This document shows, piece by piece, positions 46,743 through 57,980 of a DNA stretch of 64,000 bases. Made by a program: the position numbers and the translations under genes. Numbering within the stretch: position 1 is the first letter of the stretch; the number at the start of each line of letters is the position of its first letter. Source of the DNA: Pseudisothecium myosuroides. Taxonomy: Eukaryota > Streptophyta > Bryopsida > Hypnales > Lembophyllaceae. Where the stretch lies: positions 3,658,001 to 3,722,000 of the forward strand of contig OX637297.1 in assembly GCA_951799445.1 (NCBI GenBank), read 5' to 3'. The notes under the pieces were generated by a model. It was not told the DNA's origin, made no database searches, and saw only the letters and a list, made by a program, of their open reading frames with translations.

Positions 46743-47135
46743 TTGAAATATATATCAAGTTCTGAATGTGATTCAGATCAAGTTCAAAATCAACAGATCA
46801 AGTTCAAAATGCAATTCAGATCAAGTTCAGAATGCAATGTCATCGCCTATGTACTCTTTGTGTATTATCTTGAATGGAATTTTGGTGCTTACGACGCTCA
46901 CGAATACACCAATCTTATCTTGTTGTTGATTAATTTGGTTCGAGTTCCACCTATAAAGCAATCTCAAGTTAACTTCACAATAATAATCAAAATTTGGCAT
47001 GATGGCCCCAACAATCAAGGTACGGGAACTTTACTTGATTCTTTGATTCTAAAGCATGGCGGTACGTGTGACAATGTCTCCACCATGTTCAAAAAGTTCC
47101 GGGATGCGATCTGCAAATTTATATTATATATCTGA
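46743..47135 (+). CDS. Unrecognised frame, possible exon
   Basis: 130 open codons. The first third is a short repeat (46,757-46,830) built from ATTCAGATCAAGTTCAAAAT units, read as SSSECDSDQVQNQQ. The rest (YYLEWNFGAYDAHEYTNLIL, HDGPNNQGTGTLLDSLILKH) looks protein-like but matches nothing I know. No clear start codon, and codon bias is weak. It may be a T1 relic or chance. Confidence 0.2.
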   Translation: MKYISSSECDSDQVQNQQIKFKMQFRSSSECNVIAYVLFVYYLEWNFGAYDAHEYTNLILLLINLVRVPPIKQSQVNFTIIIKIWHDGPNNQGTGTLLDSLILKHGGTCDNVSTMFKKFRDAICKFILYI

Positions 47136-48100
47136 TATTTATGCCCTACAACTCCACGCAAACAGCATATACTGTTAGGCAAACAGACAAAACTGGAATT
47201 CACCCAGGCAAAATGGAAAAACACAGGATTCACAGGCCAAATTTCAAATCAATCACTCTCAATCACTCATCAAGTGATTGGCCAATTGGAAAGTATAAAG
47301 CAAGTAGCTATCACAATCACTTAGCCCCTAAACGATACTCCATAAACTTGAGGCATATGTGGATGCAAAAGGAGCACTTTCTAGAGAGAAAATCCTCCAC
47401 ATATTGCCTAGGACCAAAGTAGGTAAAGATCTTAACTTAAGCACATCACACAAATTTTCACCTCTTTAAACAAGTGAGACTCAAAGAGAAAACATCATAT
47501 GAGGAGAATGTTTGAATCTACACTCAAGGAGTTGACATATTGGATAATAAGAAGTTGAAAGAAATTTACTTCAACCAAACAAATGTCCAATCAACAGAAA
47601 GGAAGTCGAGGTGCCCTAGGATAGCACTGTACTGCAATTTGATCCATATCTAATCCTGATCCATATCTAATCATGTTCCTGGCTTCCTGCTACAACTACG
47701 CTTGTTGTTGTCGTTTTTTACACTCACAAGTGTCGTTTCTGATTGTCAGGACAACAATGCTGGATTATACAACTTCAATAGACAATAGCATTATTGATTA
47801 GTAGAAAAGAAACTATGACCAAATCAAAATAGCCAAGACAAAGCAACTCCAGACTTTGATGAACCTGCACGAGACCTTTAAGACTACCATTTTGGGCAAA
47901 GTTGAGGGTCTTACTCGACGTCAATTAAGTTCAAAGAACTCGAATCCATTTAGGTGGTAGGACATCAGCAACAGTGAAATTTCTTTCATTACGTTAACTC
48001 ACCTGTTACATGCAGCTCACTATTTAGAAGCTATTTGATTTGCAACAGAGGCAACTTAGCAAAACTAGAATTAGGCAGTATCAAAAATCAATTTCACACT
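47136..48100. other. Spacer before T3, no gene supported
   Basis: A 93-codon frame on + at 47,141-47,422 has irregular composition and no motif. The remainder has dense stops. Small inverted repeats only. Confidence 0.3.
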
Positions 48101-49074
48101 TTGTGGATGCTTGGCCATCTTGAACAATCCACATACGAAAATTTGTTGGGCAATCTGTGCCCACTGTGATGATTATCTCTTGGCGCACATTTGACAATAG
48201 CTAGTCTCTCCCCACTTCAATATCAATTTTCTCATCTCCATATTCACATGCTATGAATACAACATCAATAGGACTAGTTTGATCTATTTGTTGCAATTGC
48301 CACTGATTGTTAGGATGGAGATGTTGATGGTTGAACTAGAAATTTGTATACAACGTCGACCTACCAATGTGGAATCTGAAAACAATTGAGCTCCAATCCA
48401 CTTCACATTTAATAACATCGGCCCCTGCAATGGATTTAATATCCTAGCCTTCATCCATTAAGGATGACATCAACTTCCTTGTCACGTTTTTGAAAATAAA
48501 GAAAGTGCTAGTTTGACAAATATTCTCAGCACACGAGAAAAGATCAACCATCACCGTTACAGGCATAAACCACTGTAAGTGTGTTTGATGGCTGCCTATT
48601 GTGGGTTTCATTGACGTTATGAAATCTAATCTCATTTTAGTTCTAAAAGACTCGGTGGTTGCCATGTTAGGGAGCCACTAGTAGAAAATTCAGCGTCCAC
48701 AGTGACAGAAAAGTGTTGATTTGGTTTGTTAATTTCTGTGTTGATTTGGACGTGTTGACCTGGACGCTGCATAGCAAAAAAGTGTTGATTTGGACAAGAA
48801 ATTGAACACTTTTTTGTTAAACCAAGCAAAAAAATGTTAACTTGGCAACAAAAACATATTGATTTGGCAACAAAAAAATGTTCAATTTTCACCAATTAAA
48901 ATTAAGAAATTCTATTCTAAAAATTTTAAAAATCAAATTTTTGGCCCAATCCGGGGGTGCCATGTGGCAAGGCGACACGTGAGCAGGGCTGCCACGTGGA
49001 CAGGCCACATAGGCAGCCCGCCATGAGGTAGCCCTGCCCGTGTGGCGAGATGCCATGTAGGCGGTGTGGCCCCT

Positions 49075-49132
49075 GGGGTTTGAACCCGGGACCTTGGAGG
49101 TTAAACTCCAAGGTCTTAAACCATTAGACCCC
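49075..49132 (-). other. tRNA-like segment, probably SINE-derived
   Basis: On the minus strand: TCTAATGGTTTAAGA (D-arm/A-box-like), an 8-bp hairpin CCTTGGAG/CTCCAAGG with a short loop in the anticodon-arm position, then GGTTCAAACCC, close to the B-box consensus. No matching 7-bp acceptor stem can be closed, so it is not a functional tRNA gene. Confidence 0.5.
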
Positions 49133-49208
49133 AAATGCAATTGCATGTGCAAAAAGGCAAATGGTTTTTATTTAATTAGTTTTTCATTTTTTTTGTATTT
49201 GTCATGTG

Positions 49209-49566
49209 AAGTCAGCAGACTTCAGGGGCCGTTTTGACATAGTAAATTAACTTATTTTTTGAAACTTTCAGCTAAGAAAAGTTGGAAAATGAAGGTACCT
49301 TTCACCTCAAAAAATCCGTTTGCAATTTGGAGTCTTTAATAAAATGATATGGACAAAATTCAGAGAGGGTGTTTAAAAGTGTTAAAAAAAATTGGCCATT
49401 TCAACCCCTCCCTGAATTTTGTCCATAACTTTTTATTTAAGACTCCAAATTGAAAACGGATTTTTGGAGGTGAAAATTACTTTCATTTCCCAACTTTTCT
49501 TAGTTGAAAGTCTTAAGAAAAAAGTTAATTTACTATGTCAAAACGGCCCCTGAAGTCTGCTGACTT
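49209..49566. mobile_element. Foldback MITE, 358 bp
   Basis: Arms start AAGTCAGCAGACTTCAGGGG and end with its exact reverse complement; pairing extends through the GTTTTGACATAGTAAATTAA segment and, less perfectly, to the centre near 49,390. No target duplication is clear. No coding potential. Confidence 0.8.
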
Positions 49567-50217
49567 TTAAACCACGGACTTGTGAATATTTAAGCTTTTA
49601 AATTCTTTTTTACCTATGTGTTATTTCCTTGAAGCATGAAAATGAAGTTTTTAAAAAAGTTTTGAGTATATATTTCCAATATATTTTTTCAATATGTAAA
49701 AGAAGGTTGAAAGTTCTACATTTGAGGAACGCATTTTGGATAAATAGTTTGAAAGATAAAACCTTACCATTTGTAATAAAAAACATTTACTTTAAAATTT
49801 TCACACCATATGTGCCCAAAAAATAACACTTTTCATAAAAATAAACATTTCAATTTCATTTTCTAAATTTATTTTTATATCAAAAGCTTTGAAGTATTCA
49901 ATTTTGATAAATGAGATGGAAGTTATAAAGATTTTAAATTTATCGGTAGTTCTAAAATAAAGTGTAATTTATTTTTTGGTACTCAATTTCAAATACTATT
50001 AAAGAAGACATAAAAACATTGGATGTACATGATTCATTACAACATTACAAATTATTCATGATTGAAATGGACATTTCTGAAATATATAAGTAAATTTTAA
50101 AGAACTTTGAACTTTAAATCATAACAATGAATCCCTTGAAGATGTTAATCCTTTAATGAAAACTTATAAACAAAATGGAGATAGGTATTAGAATTTTTTT
50201 TTTTATAAATTAAAGAA

Positions 50218-50553
50218 ACTTCGGAGGTTGTTTTGGCATAGTACAAGAACTTTTTTGAAAACTTTTTTAACTAATAAAAGTTGGTAATTCAAACAAGCTT
50301 TCATCTCCCAAATTCCGTTTGAAGTTTGGAGATTTTACTCAAAAGTTTTGGACAAATTTAAGAGAGAGGTTGGGAATTTATTACTTTTAACATTTTTGAA
50401 CATCCTCTCTGAATTTTGTCCATAACTTTTGATTGGAGGATCAAAACTTCAAATGGATTATTAGAGATGAAGTCTTGTTTGAATTACCAACTCTTATTAG
50501 TTAAAAATGTTTTCAAAAAAGTTGTCTTACTATGCCAAAACGGCCTCCAAAGT
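50218..50553. mobile_element. Second foldback MITE, related to the first
   Basis: Arms ACTTCGGAGGTTGTTTTGGC and the near-complementary GCCAAAACGGCCTCCAAAGT. Internal phrases (AAATTCCGTTTG, GAATTTTGTCCATAACTTTT) match the first foldback. A half copy follows at about 50,580-50,745, ending AAAGTCTGCTGACTTT. Confidence 0.7.
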
Positions 50554-52480
50554 CTATTGAATTTAAAGAAAAAAAAATTCAACACTTCTCTGAATTTTGG
50601 TTTTAACTTTTGATTGAACAATTGAAATCTCAAACAGATTGTTGGAGATGAAAGTTGGTTTAATTCCAAAACTTTTTCCAATTCAAAGTTTTTTGAAAAA
50701 AATTCATTTATTATACGCAAAGTACTTCCAAAGTCTGCTGACTTTAATGGACATCGAATTGTACGTGAATACTTAATTTAAAAGAAAACTACATTGTACA
50801 AATAAGATTCCAAAAGATTCCAAAAGATTCCAAAAATGTTCAATAAAAATCTGTTGATTTTTTCATTGCACTGTCCAAATGAACAAAACAAATGTCACCA
50901 TTAACAAAAAAATGTAAAAACGGACTTTGCAGTACCTAAATCAACAGAAGTATGTTGATTTTCTATTGATTTGGACGTCATTTTCTAGTAGTGAACGGCC
51001 AGAGTGGATCGTCAAAGTTTGGTAACAGAATTAGCTCAAGATGGCCATGTGTCTAGTTACCTGTTCTAGGGTAGTAGAACGCGTTGTAAAAGAACAAACT
51101 ATTGCGCAGAAGTTCTCTATAGCTACGGCCCCCTCGATAAAGTTTGCCTACCTCTGCATGAACTACCATGATTATCCCCAGTAAGCTTTTTGCATCAATC
51201 CAATCGACATAATCCGAAACATATAGATCTATCCAAAACATCAACAATATGTTAATAGTTTATTCAACACTAACGTTACTGTACAATTTGCCAAAGCTTC
51301 AAATTGCAAATCCCAATACACTGCATGACTGACTACTACCCTCAAATTATGAGATACCTTAAGGACGTCCTAGTAAGCTCAATTTTGAGACAAAGATGGA
51401 AATCACATCCTCTTGGTCTTTAACGTTCACATGGTTAATACCAACATGTAGCTTCACCAAAGAATGACAAGACTGCATCTTGTTTTACGCACTCAACTAC
51501 TAAATCAACAATCTACCATCAATTTACCACAAGATCCATATGAACATGATATTCGGCACTGGGTTTTAATTGGAGCACACGTCCTCTTTATTTAACATAA
51601 TTTAGCATAAGTTAAGTGAACTTAGAATTTGCAATTAGCAAATTGCTCAACTACAAAACCTCCCACTTTCAGTTCCATTATCCCAAGACAATTGTTTCGA
51701 CATCCGCTTCAAGTTCACTTAACAACTCTTGAGAAAATGAGCACTAATGTCAAATCAAGTTAGTTGTAACTTACGGATCAGCTCAACTACTTCTTTGATT
51801 CTACCTTATGCCATCTGGACATATAATTCGAAATATAAGTTCAAATTTTCACGGACACTTGAACATCACAATTCTAACACTCTGGCATGCCATTGTAACA
51901 AATATGACTATCTAGCTTCCATAATATAATTAAGATTACTAGCAAAGCTTGGCAACTTACGAACTTTATTTAATTGATGAAACGGCATGCTTATTGTTGT
52001 CTATGCTGGCATTCCCATACATTGACATTTAGATAAGAAAAAATCCAATGTGAAAGCCCTTCTCAAATCACCTCCTTGTATTGTAAAACCTTACTGCACC
52101 AAATGTTTCACTTTAAACTTTGTAATGAATATCATCAATGTTTAATGACAAAAAATGTTTGATATAATTGCCATTAGTAGAGATTGAACTTACAATTTGC
52201 ACCTCCCATCAGCAATGGAACTTGGGGATCCAACTCGAGTTGCCTGTACATGTAGGCATGCTGGACTTTAACTTCAGAGACAATAGTTGAATTAGAATTG
52301 AAGCAAAACTGCAAAATTTTGGCCTTATAAGCACCCTCAATTGAATTGCCTCCATACCTGACTGCATCCCGTGCGTGCCCTCCTCTTCTTTTAGGCGCAA
52401 GAATAACCCAAGAGTTTATCTCAAATCGAGTTGGAACCCATTCCCCTACTTCACCCTCAATGCACTGAACCATGGCTTGG

Positions 52481-53862
52481 ACATTTGATCAAGGCCTCAA
52501 TCATTCTGAGACATACAGCTAAAATCAAAATCCTTAGTCTAGATTACACTTACACAAGCCTCGCATTGCAAAATTCCACTCTTCATTCCTTCTGAACTTC
52601 AAAGCTCTTCTCACAAATGGCAACTGACATTCCAAAATTCAACAACACAATATTGAGCAACAACTTGCTTCATTGAACCAGCAATAAATTTCCTATCTAT
52701 AGAACAAGTTATTCAATGCCATAGTCCTAGTTCAATTCTCAACAATTAGACAAATTAGAATTCATGCTAACAGAAATTTTCCTACACAAGGTGAGCAGTC
52801 TACCTCCACAAGTGCCAAATTAGCTTCAACTCTAGGTCCTTGGCACTGCAAACTAATTCAATTCAGAAAAATACATTCCGCATGACATCAAAGTAGAAAA
52901 AATATTGACAAAACGAGCGGCTTGCTTCATCGGAGGGATGATTCAAAAGTGGCGCAAGGAACAAATAGATGCTTGATTACCAATGTAGGGAACAAGTTCA
53001 AAAACTGCTAGAGGGAACATGGTTTTCAAGAAGATGTACTGTACGGACGTCCAGCCGGTCATGATGGCCAAATGGTAGCACACGCCATGGACCACTCATA
53101 GTCCACTTATAGCCCATTTACAACCCACTCACTCATCTCAATGCCAATGTGGACAGCCATTTTTTAGGACAGGCATGCCACAATAGTAACTGAAATAGTA
53201 AGAATCCTCACAGCCTTTGTGAGGGTCCACACCTCTCCTAATGTTGTTTGAAGTTCTATCACTCTTGCTATTGGTTTTTGCTCTCTTGCTGCTGAGCCGA
53301 TCATCCTTATTGCTGGCTTGATCACCCTTACTGTTGCGCTACTCTGGCCCTCGCCGTGGCTTCTCTCGTTGCCACGTGGCGAGTCACTATTGGATTAGAT
53401 TTCGCCTTGTTCCCATTTTGGTTTGTGTCGCCTTCTCATCTTGGTTTCCACTATTGTCCTGTTTTAATTCCGATAACCGGGCCCTTTTCTGAAACTCGGC
53501 CTTGGGGTCTCAATCCGTTTGCTTTAGTCTGTCCTTTTACTGGTCCTTTTGTTAGTCGGTCAATTTGGTCCTTTTGACCAGAGTGGTTTAATTTGGTCTC
53601 TCCACTAGACTGGTCCAATCTGGCCCTCAATCTGGGACTAGTTAATTTAGACTAAAGAAAAAAAATAAAAATTTAACTAATACCTATTTGACTATTCTAA
53701 TTTTTTGGGGTTTGAAATTTTTTCTAAAGAAATCACGCTATAACACTTATCCAAACTAAATCTCAATTCTAATATAGGCATAGAAATGACAAATAATACA
53801 CTATCATATAGACCTAAGAACATAATTAGGGAGCTTTCCTCCAACACCCGTTGTGCTTAAGA
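52481..53862. other. Spacer between T3 and the 614-codon frame
   Basis: No gene supported. A CT-rich stretch at 53,230-53,640 with repeated TTGCT and TTTGGTCC phrases gives chance frames, such as a 73-codon one on + at 53,356. Confidence 0.35.
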
Positions 53863-55707
53863 CTAACGATTTGCAGCCAAACTCTGCTTGATGATTTCAA
53901 TTTGAGCAGGAGGAATCTTCATCTTGCAGAGTGTAGTATCTTTCTGGGTCCTAGACTTCCACGCTGTCATAACAGCATCCGTGTGCTGCCAAAGTGGCAG
54001 TTCCTTTGCATCAATCTCCCAACGTAGACCTCTATCATTGTCCCATCCAGTGTAGAATTTTTGAATATCGTCACCTATTGCTGTTGGACGGAAGTACCGA
54101 ATGTGTACAGAATTTGGATGTAGTGGATCAACGAAAGGATCAGACAACGCCCTTGCAATCCACACTGGTTGCAACTCATTTTCCGCGGGAGTAATCGCCA
54201 CAAAATAGTCTTGGAAGAGATCTCGACCCACCTTGAAGGATGGTTGTGGGCGACCACTCAATGGCCCGACATACACATCATCCTCCCCAAACTCTTCACG
54301 ATCCTCTCCATCGCTGTCTAATTGATCAACTCGAGTCGCTTGAACACGAGTTGTCGGCCAAAAGCCATTCTTCAAAATAGTAGAGTCAGATAGTGGTTCT
54401 TGAAGTTCTACCTTCACATCACGCCAATAGTGCACTATACGCTCCAATCGTCTTCGGCATTCCCCGGTGCGGTCTTGATTGCATAAGTTCTCCCAGTACT
54501 TAATAAACGCGGATATATTCTTCACAATGTCTGCCTCAGCTTTCATTAGGCTCGATAGAACTGCCTGTGGTACTCCAAGGGGCCATAAACTTTGTAACTC
54601 CGAATCCTCGTGCCACAATTTCATTCCACCACCTGTTACTAAAGGCAACCAATCTAGGTTAGTGCACAACAATTTGTACTTCATGACTGGACAACCCGTG
54701 GAATCAAGGTAGAACTTCACTTGTTGGGGCTTTGTATGTCCAATCATGATATGACTGCCGGCCAAAAATTTGCCTGCAATGAAAGCCTTGAACTCAGGCA
54801 CTTCTTCTATAAGGTGGGGGATAGTGGGAATGGATTCGACATCTATGAACGACTTCATAAGCGCAGGAATTGTAAGGAAATTTTCCTTCTTCAACAAAAT
54901 GCTCCATCTTCCAAAGAGCGCATCAATGTCGTCATGAGTATGACCCACAATCATGAAGTTCATATACACTTCACGGAAAATCTTGTTTGCAACCAGTAGA
55001 GACCAATAGCAAAAAACGTATCTGTTCTTGTTGTCCCCAGCGGCATTATCCATCTGCACATTCAAAATGGGCGGCAAAGGCGTTGCTGGAAGTAAGTTCT
55101 CCGGTGGCGGAGGGAGGGAGGCTTCACACATTTCCGCACCCTTCAGAAGCGCCTTTAACAAATTTGTCAACCTGGCCCCCACAAACAATTGCCGAGAAGA
55201 AGACTTTGGCGGCAATTCCAAATCTCGCAATAACTTTGCCATGGAGCCAATGGTACAGTTTGATTCTTTAGAAAACATTTCCAAGCCATAATGCACGTAC
55301 CGAACATTAGCATGACCATGCGCAATCATGCCGATAACAGCAACAAGCAATTTTGTGAGCCCATCGAGTTCTTTAGTCTTGTGAGAGAAGACCGGGGACG
55401 CAGTTTTAGAATGGTCCATCTTGTCATGCATGATTGTCAAACACTCGTGCCGAAAACTATGCAATTGGTAACGGTTTGCATAATACAACTCCCTATGCGC
55501 TCGAGCAATAGCCAAGTGTCTATCGAGCCTCCTTGTCCATTTCAGAGCGCTCTCAGATCCAACAAAGCAACTCTTCCGTATCTCTTGTAATCTGTCACAC
55601 TTTGAACACCAAGCAAAGTTATCTCCAGGCTTCTTGACCTCGTACTCCGGGAACTTTGAGGACCTAATCTTGCTCAAGTTTGATTCAGAAAAATTCAAGC
55701 GCAACAC
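53863..55707 (-). CDS. DUF7869-like, transposase-like protein, 614 codons, intact frame
   Basis: Longest uninterrupted frame in the window, ending TAG at 53,863. It has no ATG at its start: codon 1 is GTG, and the frame is open only 13 codons further to a TGA, with TTTTCAG-like acceptor sequence nearby, so it is probably an internal or last exon of a longer gene. Motifs: CSKC (residues 34-37), DKMD (95-98), a helical His-rich region (HGHANVRYVHYGLEMF), QMDNAAGDNKN (218-228) and GHTHDDID (255-262), then a C-terminal region with an acidic loop (~465-480). This order is typical of DUF7869-type proteins; spaced Asp/His motifs suggest an RNase H-like fold, possibly a domesticated or active transposase. 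Lack of stops contrasts with every other gene here. Confidence 0.65.
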   Translation of the reverse strand: MLRLNFSESNLSKIRSSKFPEYEVKKPGDNFAWCSKCDRLQEIRKSCFVGSESALKWTRRLDRHLAIARAHRELYYANRYQLHSFRHECLTIMHDKMDHSKTASPVFSHKTKELDGLTKLLVAVIGMIAHGHANVRYVHYGLEMFSKESNCTIGSMAKLLRDLELPPKSSSRQLFVGARLTNLLKALLKGAEMCEASLPPPPENLLPATPLPPILNVQMDNAAGDNKNRYVFCYWSLLVANKIFREVYMNFMIVGHTHDDIDALFGRWSILLKKENFLTIPALMKSFIDVESIPTIPHLIEEVPEFKAFIAGKFLAGSHIMIGHTKPQQVKFYLDSTGCPVMKYKLLCTNLDWLPLVTGGGMKLWHEDSELQSLWPLGVPQAVLSSLMKAEADIVKNISAFIKYWENLCNQDRTGECRRRLERIVHYWRDVKVELQEPLSDSTILKNGFWPTTRVQATRVDQLDSDGEDREEFGEDDVYVGPLSGRPQPSFKVGRDLFQDYFVAITPAENELQPVWIARALSDPFVDPLHPNSVHIRYFRPTAIGDDIQKFYTGWDNDRGLRWEIDAKELPLWQHTDAVMTAWKSRTQKDTTLCKMKIPPAQIEIIKQSLAANR

Positions 55708-55739
55708 ATTTTCAGTCCAATTTTTCTTTTTTTCGATTT

Positions 55740-56430
55740 CAAATTCTCAATTCACACTTGTACTGAAATGCTTATACTGACAAGAATGAGTATTGCGACC
55801 TAAAGAACGGAATGCAAATCCTTGGAGACAGCAATTACATGCTTGACACTATCAAAAATTCTTACCATAAAAAGATCAAGACTCACGCTTCCGCACTCCG
55901 TTCCAGTAGAATTGACATCTTAAGCCCACGATGGCTCCCACCCTGGTTGCAATGGCCACCATGGTCGCTGACAATGATCGTGCTACCAATGAAAAGAGAA
56001 ATAGAACGAATCTTCAAGGCCTCGAGCCCAACCTGCAAACAATCCTGCAACAGATCGAGAACCACCTCCTAGACAAGTCCCAACATTTCAGCCGCCCACC
56101 GTCTCCAAGGCAAACCCTAGAGTTGTAGCCGCCGCCCCTTCAAGAAAAAGAAAACTCCGCAGTCAAATATTTTTTTAATCAATAACGACTACCGTGACCG
56201 TGACCTCCATAACAAACTCTTTTCGTTTTTACTACCCGGGAAATACCTCAAGCAACCAAGCAACAGTAGCGACCAAAAATGTAGTGTTTTTCAAAGTTCC
56301 ATGACCAATAAGCAGTCTCCACTTCACAGTATTGATTTCTTCTATTGAATGTGACCTTCCAGCTCTCAAAAACGAATTTCAGCAATTCCTTACTAATCTC
56401 TCCTACTAAAAACATCCACACCTCTTGTAG
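55740..56430. other. Upstream flank of the 614-codon gene
   Basis: The 5' exon of the minus-strand gene may lie here. A 65-codon + frame at 55,931 (MAPTLVAMATMVADND) overlaps a 60-codon - frame at 55,883-56,065; neither has a recognised motif, so I call neither. Confidence 0.3.
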
Positions 56431-56433
56431 TGA

Positions 56434-56795
56434 ACTACAAGGCATGGCTATTTCTCATTCTTTTATTTCACGTAGTATATGTTAGAAAATGGTACACTAA
56501 ACTTAGAGCACTCATGAATTATTATTCCTTGGAGTATTTAGAACTTGTACAATTTTTTTGACCTGTTTTTGGATGCCAATTCCATGACATTTAAGATTTT
56601 AATTCTTTAAACTACAAGGCACGGCTAATTCAAATTTGATTATTTCACGTAGTATATGTTAGAAAATGGGGCACTAGATTTAGTGCACTCATGAATTATT
56701 ATTCCTTGGAGTACTTAGAACTTGCACAATTTTTTTGACTTGCTTTTGGATGCCAATTCCATGACATTTGAGATTTTAGTTCTTTAAACTATAGC
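56434..56795 (+). repeat. Two tandem units of 177 bp
   Basis: ACTACAAGGCATGGCT at 56,434 recurs at 56,611 and, diverged, at 56,788, so the period is 177 bp. Shared phrases include TTTCACGTAGTATATGTTAG, CTCATGAATTATTATTCCTT and TTTTGGATGCCAATTCCATG. Period matches the arrays at 61-64 kb. Confidence 0.85.
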
Positions 56796-57850
56796 GCATG
56801 GCACAAACAAACTAAGAGCCAAACTTAAGGACGTGTCTTTAAGGACGTGCGCCCATGAAAAAATGTGAGTGTGTAAATATTTGGAATGTTAACAAACAAT
56901 TGGTATACCCTGACGTGCTGTTTTCTGAAGTCAATAGAAATATAAATTCCTTTTTTCTTATTTCAATGAGCCCTTTCAAATTCAATAACTTTCACACCAT
57001 ACGTACAAACATCAAGAAACAAAGCCAGTGCGCCCCTCAGTCCTTGCAAACAATTTTCTAAAAATACCCTCTACAATACAACCCACGCATGGTCCAAAAA
57101 TTCACGTTCAAAAAGCCTTACAATTGAAATACAAATAAATAGCTTCAATATTACTTGGAATAAAAGTATTACTTAATTAGGTACATATCATCTACAAACC
57201 CAGAATTTTATTGCTTCCTATTTCTTTGCATTCTACTTTACGTTTGGGTCAGATTTGTTAAAAAATAATTCAAAATATAATTATATATGGCATGCAATGA
57301 ATTTTTAAAAAATTACAAATAATATGGAATATTTGAAATGTGGAAAATGTTAAAGACAATAATTTGAATCCTCAACAAAAAAATTATGAAAATGAAAAAT
57401 GAAATATAATATATATACCAAAGTGATTGCTGTATATATATAAAACCTTTGGAAATTCTAAATCATGTTATCACAAAATCACGAAAAGAAAATCAATTCA
57501 AATAAAAAATGATTTTGTCTCACTTAGATCTTACAAATCTGACCCCAATATATGGTATGTGCATAAAATAATAAAACTAAATAATGTACTATTGAAGGTG
57601 ATGTCTTTGATTTTCTTTAACATTATTATTGATATTTTATACCGTTGTGAAAAGTAATGACATATAGTTTAAGTGGAAGATAAGCAAGTTCAAAATTCAT
57701 GTGAGACATGACATTTTCAAGATTAATAGAAGAAATCTGGACGACATGTTGTTGATGAGTAAGAGGTGTGACCCTCATTGAAGGTTAATTTGTGTGAAAT
57801 GAAATCCTCGTGCGTAACGCTCCAAGCAGGGACTTCCCAAATAAACTCCT
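56796..57850. other. AT-rich DNA, no gene seen
   Basis: Very AT-rich, with short TATA-type runs near 57,280-57,440. Only chance frames. Confidence 0.4.
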
Positions 57851-57980
57851 GAATTTAGTGACCTTCGCTTAAATGTAGTGACATTTCAATAATTATAGAG
57901 ACATTTCCATAAATGTGAAGATATTTCTATAAATGTAAAGACATTTTCATAAATATAATGACCTTCACATGAATGGCATT
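57851..57980 (+). repeat. 20-bp minisatellite
   Basis: Six units with an exact 20-bp period (phase points 57,861, 57,881, 57,901, 57,921, 57,941, 57,961), consensus near ACATTTCCATAAATGTAAAG. AT-rich and non-coding. Confidence 0.85.

Larger units (their letters stand above)
48676..50993. mobile_element. CACTA-like non-autonomous element, 2.3 kb
   Basis: Starts CACTAGTAGAAAATTCAGCG and ends GGACGTCATTTTCTAGTAGTG; the ends are imperfect inverted repeats of about 20 bp. Flanks are AGC and AAC, one base short of a 3-bp duplication. Both ends are rich in TGTTGATTTGGAC phrases, as in the 192-bp MITE at 1,295 (TTGTTGATTTGGTCG), so they may be relatives. It encodes no transposase and contains a tRNA-like segment and two foldback repeats. 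Confidence 0.7.
48107..52480 (-). pseudogene. T3: minus-strand multi-exon pseudogene, split by a CACTA element
   Basis: Three exon-like blocks on the minus strand. Exon a, ~52,480-52,194: EWVPTRFEINSWVILAPKRR, GGNSIEGAYKAKILQF, ending at donor GTAAGT. Exon b, ~51,247-51,061: DYVDWIDAKSLLGIIMVVHA, LYRGGRSYRELLRN, ending CAG then GTAACT. Exon c, ~48,643-48,107: starts after CTTTTAG and keeps one frame (MRLDFITSMKP, VIKCEVDWSSIVFRFHIG, SPIDVVFIACEYGDEKIDIE) through three TAG codons, each one step from CAG. The CACTA-like element at 48,676-50,993 lies between b and c. No family recognised; the splice sites and sustained frames make an old gene, probably transposon-borne, likely. Confidence 0.42.

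Noticed and set aside
49075..49132. Functional tRNA gene
   Set aside because: No closable acceptor stem and an irregular D-arm; only B-box and hairpin parts remain.
53994..55590. Plus-strand frames opposite the 614-codon gene
   Set aside because: Shadows; the minus frame carries the conserved motifs.
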